Part shown: positions 61,983-64,000 of the stretch, piece after piece | Layout: the number at the start of each line of letters is the position of its first letter | Numbering within the stretch: the first letter of the stretch is position 1 | Source: Mariprofundus sp. KV | GTDB lineage: Bacteria > Pseudomonadota > Zetaproteobacteria > Mariprofundales > Mariprofundaceae | DNA: 64,000 nucleotides | Assembly: GCF_013387475.1 (NCBI RefSeq) | Contig: NZ_VWNB01000006.1 | Span: forward strand, 62,001-126,000 | Direction: 5' to 3' | The notes under the pieces: generated by a model | Database searches by the model: none | Told to the model about the DNA's origin: nothing | Seen by the model: the letters and a program-made list of their open reading frames with translations, nothing else | Position numbers and translations under genes: made by a program

Positions 61983-64000
61983 ATGGCGAAAAAGAGTAAT
62001 ACAAAGGGCGATTCCATTCCCGCAAAGAAGAATGATAGTCGGCCAACCTATTACGTAGGCATTGGTGCCTCGGCCGGTGGACTGGAGGCGATTGAAGATT
62101 TTTTCAAACAGGCGCCTGAAGATGCAGGCATGGCCTATGTTGTGATTCAGCATCTCTCACCAACCCATAAAAGTATGATGGTTGAGTTACTCTCCCGCCA
62201 CACTGAGATGCCGGTACTGCGAGCTGAAGATGGCATGGATGTAGAGCGTGACACGATCTACCTGATTCCACCCAATAAGACCTTAAGTATTTTTCACGAC
62301 AAGCTGTTGCTCTCGGAAGTGGATCATTCGCGTGAACTGAATCTTCCGATTGATATCTTCTTCCGCTCGCTGGCAGAGGATCAGGAGGAGAAGGCGATCG
62401 CTATTGTGCTCTCCGGCACAGGTAGTGATGGCACCCGGGGAATCCGGAATGTCAAGGAGAAGCTGGGTATGGTGATGGTGCAGGAGCCATCCTCCGCGAA
62501 ATTTGATGGTATGCCGAAGAGTGCGATAGCCACCGGCCTGTGTGATTATATTCTGCCTCCTAATGAGATGCCGGGTCAGCTGATGGAGTATGCCAAGCAC
62601 CCCTATGCCAGCCGCTCCAAGATATCAGAGACTGTGTTAACCGATGAGGATGGGCTGACGCGTATCTTCTATCAGTTAAGAGAGAAAACAGCTGTTGATT
62701 TTACACTCTACAAACCGAGCACGCTGGTGCGCCGCATTGAGCGTCGCATGCTGGTCAATCAGATGCATGATCTGCCAGATTATGTACGTTTTCTGGAGTC
62801 CAATCAGACCGAAGTGATGACCCTGTATAGAGAGATGCTGATTGGCGTGACAAGCTTCTTTCGCGACTCCAAAGCATATGAGCTACTGGAAAAAACATTC
62901 CTGCCTGAGTTGATTCGTAAAAAAGAGGGGCAGGAGCTGCGCATCTGGGTGGCAGGCTGTTCTACCGGCGAAGAGGCCTATTCACTGGCCATGCTCTGCC
63001 ATGATTGCATTGAACGGTTGGAGATTTCAGTGAAGGTGAAAATCTTTGCCACTGATGTCGATCGCGATGCCATTATAAGGGCCGGCAACGGCGTCTATCC
63101 GGAGTCGATCGCTGCTGATGTGCCAGATCGCCTGTTGGGGAAATATTTTTATCGACATGAAGATAGCTTCCACATCATTCGCCAGATTCGTGAGATGGTG
63201 GTCTTTGCGCAGCAGAATCTGGTGAAGGATCCGCCATTTACCAATATGGATATGGTCACCTGCCGCAACCTGTTGATCTATCTGCAGCCGATTCTGCAGC
63301 GCAAGGCGCTGGAGATGTTTAACTTCTCGCTCAGGCCGGAGGGCATTCTGTTTCTCGGTGCGAGTGAAACCACCGGTGAGATGTTCGAATACTTCGAGTC
63401 ACTGGATAACAAATGGAAAATCTTCCGCTCTCGCGGCAAGCGTCGCGAACGCTCACTCACCGATGCTGATTCGATGCTGTATCGCAAAACAATAACCAGC
63501 ATGCCCTATTCGAGCACTCCGCTACCGCGCAGCTATTCGCAAAGATTGCAGGAGGAGGAGCGGATTCTTGATCGGCTGTTGCAGTCGATCACTGGCAGTG
63601 CCCTGACCCTGGCACTGGCGGTCAATGAGCAGATGGAGCTGCAGTATGTAGCTGGTGACACGGATGGTTTTTTCAAACTGCCGTCAGGCAAGATTGAAAA
63701 CAATATCGCCAAGATGGCGGTAAAGGATCTCTCGATTCCGCTCTCTACCGGTATTCAGAAAGCCTTCGCCAAGGGTGAAGAGGTACTCTACTCCAACATC
63801 TCCATTGAGCATCGCAGTGGCCCTAAAGTGTATGATATGCGGGTAAAACAGCTGGCCAAGAAGAAGGGGCAGGCGCCACTGGTTGGCGTGTTCCTGAATG
63901 AGAACAGAAAAATTCCGGTCATAGAAGAGAATGGTGATGCCTCGCATGTTTATGATGTCAGCAAAGAGGCGCAGCAGCGTATCATCGATCTGGAGCAGTC
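61983..64000 (+). CDS. CheB-CheR fusion protein with further C-terminal part (runs off window)
   Basis: The frame is open from ATG 61983 (GGGGA 6 nt upstream) to the window edge, giving at least 672 residues. Residues about 20-205 are a CheB methylesterase domain (VGIGASAGGLEAIEDFF with the catalytic Ser, QHLSPTHKSMM with His, LSGTGSDGTRG with Asp). Residues about 220-480 are a CheR methyltransferase (TSFFRDSKAYELLE, WVAGCSTGEEAYSLAMLC, ATDVDRDAI, TCRNLLIYL). A PAS-like or linker region follows. Such fusions usually continue into PAS and histidine kinase or GGDEF modules. No receiver precedes CheB, so control must be by another route. Confidence 0.92.
   Translation, partial: MAKKSNTKGDSIPAKKNDSRPTYYVGIGASAGGLEAIEDFFKQAPEDAGMAYVVIQHLSPTHKSMMVELLSRHTEMPVLRAEDGMDVERDTIYLIPPNKTLSIFHDKLLLSEVDHSRELNLPIDIFFRSLAEDQEEKAIAIVLSGTGSDGTRGIRNVKEKLGMVMVQEPSSAKFDGMPKSAIATGLCDYILPPNEMPGQLMEYAKHPYASRSKISETVLTDEDGLTRIFYQLREKTAVDFTLYKPSTLVRRIERRMLVNQMHDLPDYVRFLESNQTEVMTLYREMLIGVTSFFRDSKAYELLEKTFLPELIRKKEGQELRIWVAGCSTGEEAYSLAMLCHDCIERLEISVKVKIFATDVDRDAIIRAGNGVYPESIAADVPDRLLGKYFYRHEDSFHIIRQIREMVVFAQQNLVKDPPFTNMDMVTCRNLLIYLQPILQRKALEMFNFSLRPEGILFLGASETTGEMFEYFESLDNKWKIFRSRGKRRERSLTDADSMLYRKTITSMPYSSTPLPRSYSQRLQEEERILDRLLQSITGSALTLALAVNEQMELQYVAGDTDGFFKLPSGKIENNIAKMAVKDLSIPLSTGIQKAFAKGEEVLYSNISIEHRSGPKVYDMRVKQLAKKKGQAPLVGVFLNENRKIPVIEENGDASHVYDVSKEAQQRIIDLEQ

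Overview
The window reads as a chromosomal segment of a Gram-negative proteobacterium. It carries LPS core and KDO genes (gmhA, hldE-type nucleotidyltransferase, kdsA), an lpoA/rsmI/yraN/dolP cluster, many outer-membrane lipoproteins and OmpA-domain proteins, and moderate GC with dense, often overlapping genes. Taken with the carboxyspermidine-type polyamine genes and the gene content overall, I suspect a zetaproteobacterium of the Mariprofundus type. That placement is inference; no rRNA gene is present to settle it.

Layout. 0-1.2 kb: tandem OmpA/DUF4398-like lipoprotein units with matching terminators. 1.2-1.8 kb: a structured inverted-repeat element. 1.8-3.3 kb: SulP anion transporter. 3.4-11 kb: divergent lpoA and rsmI-yraN-gmhA-(DHS-like)-dolP-hldE(C)-pdxB-orn. 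11-13.6 kb: envelope proteins and a small conserved protein. 13.7-26.9 kb: a long minus-strand run cysS-gltX-(S23)-ftsB-eno-kdsA-pyrG-purL-rplS-RNA methyltransferase-rhomboid. 27-28.8 kb: cvfB-like and NYN-domain genes. 28.8-32.4 kb: an RNA-rich stretch around tex. 32.4-41 kb: lipoprotein, DMT exporter, hybrid histidine kinase, a MarR/cytochrome operon, rlmJ, a 2OG oxygenase and ppnP. 41-45.2 kb: speB, carboxynorspermidine dehydrogenase and decarboxylase, and a ParE-type toxin-antitoxin pair. 45.3-47 kb: a GGDEF gene set between a methyltransferase gene and a broken partial copy of it. 47-54 kb: a hemC fragment, hemF, gnd-zwf-pgl, a 6S-like RNA, and a glycerophosphodiesterase-glpD pair. 54-61.6 kb: minus-strand rhlE, speA, trmD-rimM-rpsP and ffh. 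61.7-64 kb: a truncated desaturase remnant and a CheB-CheR fusion that runs off the window.

Genes that work together: speA, speB and the two carboxy(nor)spermidine enzymes form a complete route arginine - agmatine - putrescine - carboxyspermidine - spermidine. zwf-pgl-gnd form the oxidative pentose phosphate pathway. gmhA, hldE(C) and kdsA feed LPS inner core.

The most unusual material is RNA. Two diverged 6S-like RNAs (about 29.3 and 52.0 kb) have closing stems supported by compensatory changes, and both are preceded by GG-N10-GC (sigma54-like) elements. Three plus-strand hairpins share an identical stem and carry pure C/U loops. Two minus-strand sRNA candidates expose long CCCUCCCC-type loops. 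At all five hairpins the strand marked as transcribed by terminators or promoters is the pyrimidine strand, complementary to Shine-Dalgarno sequences. This looks like an uncharacterised family of anti-SD-type loop RNAs clustered with 6S RNA. Other notable items are a nested palindrome between speB and ppnP, a structured leader before rhlE, and a ribosomal operon with rplS displaced by about 33 kb.
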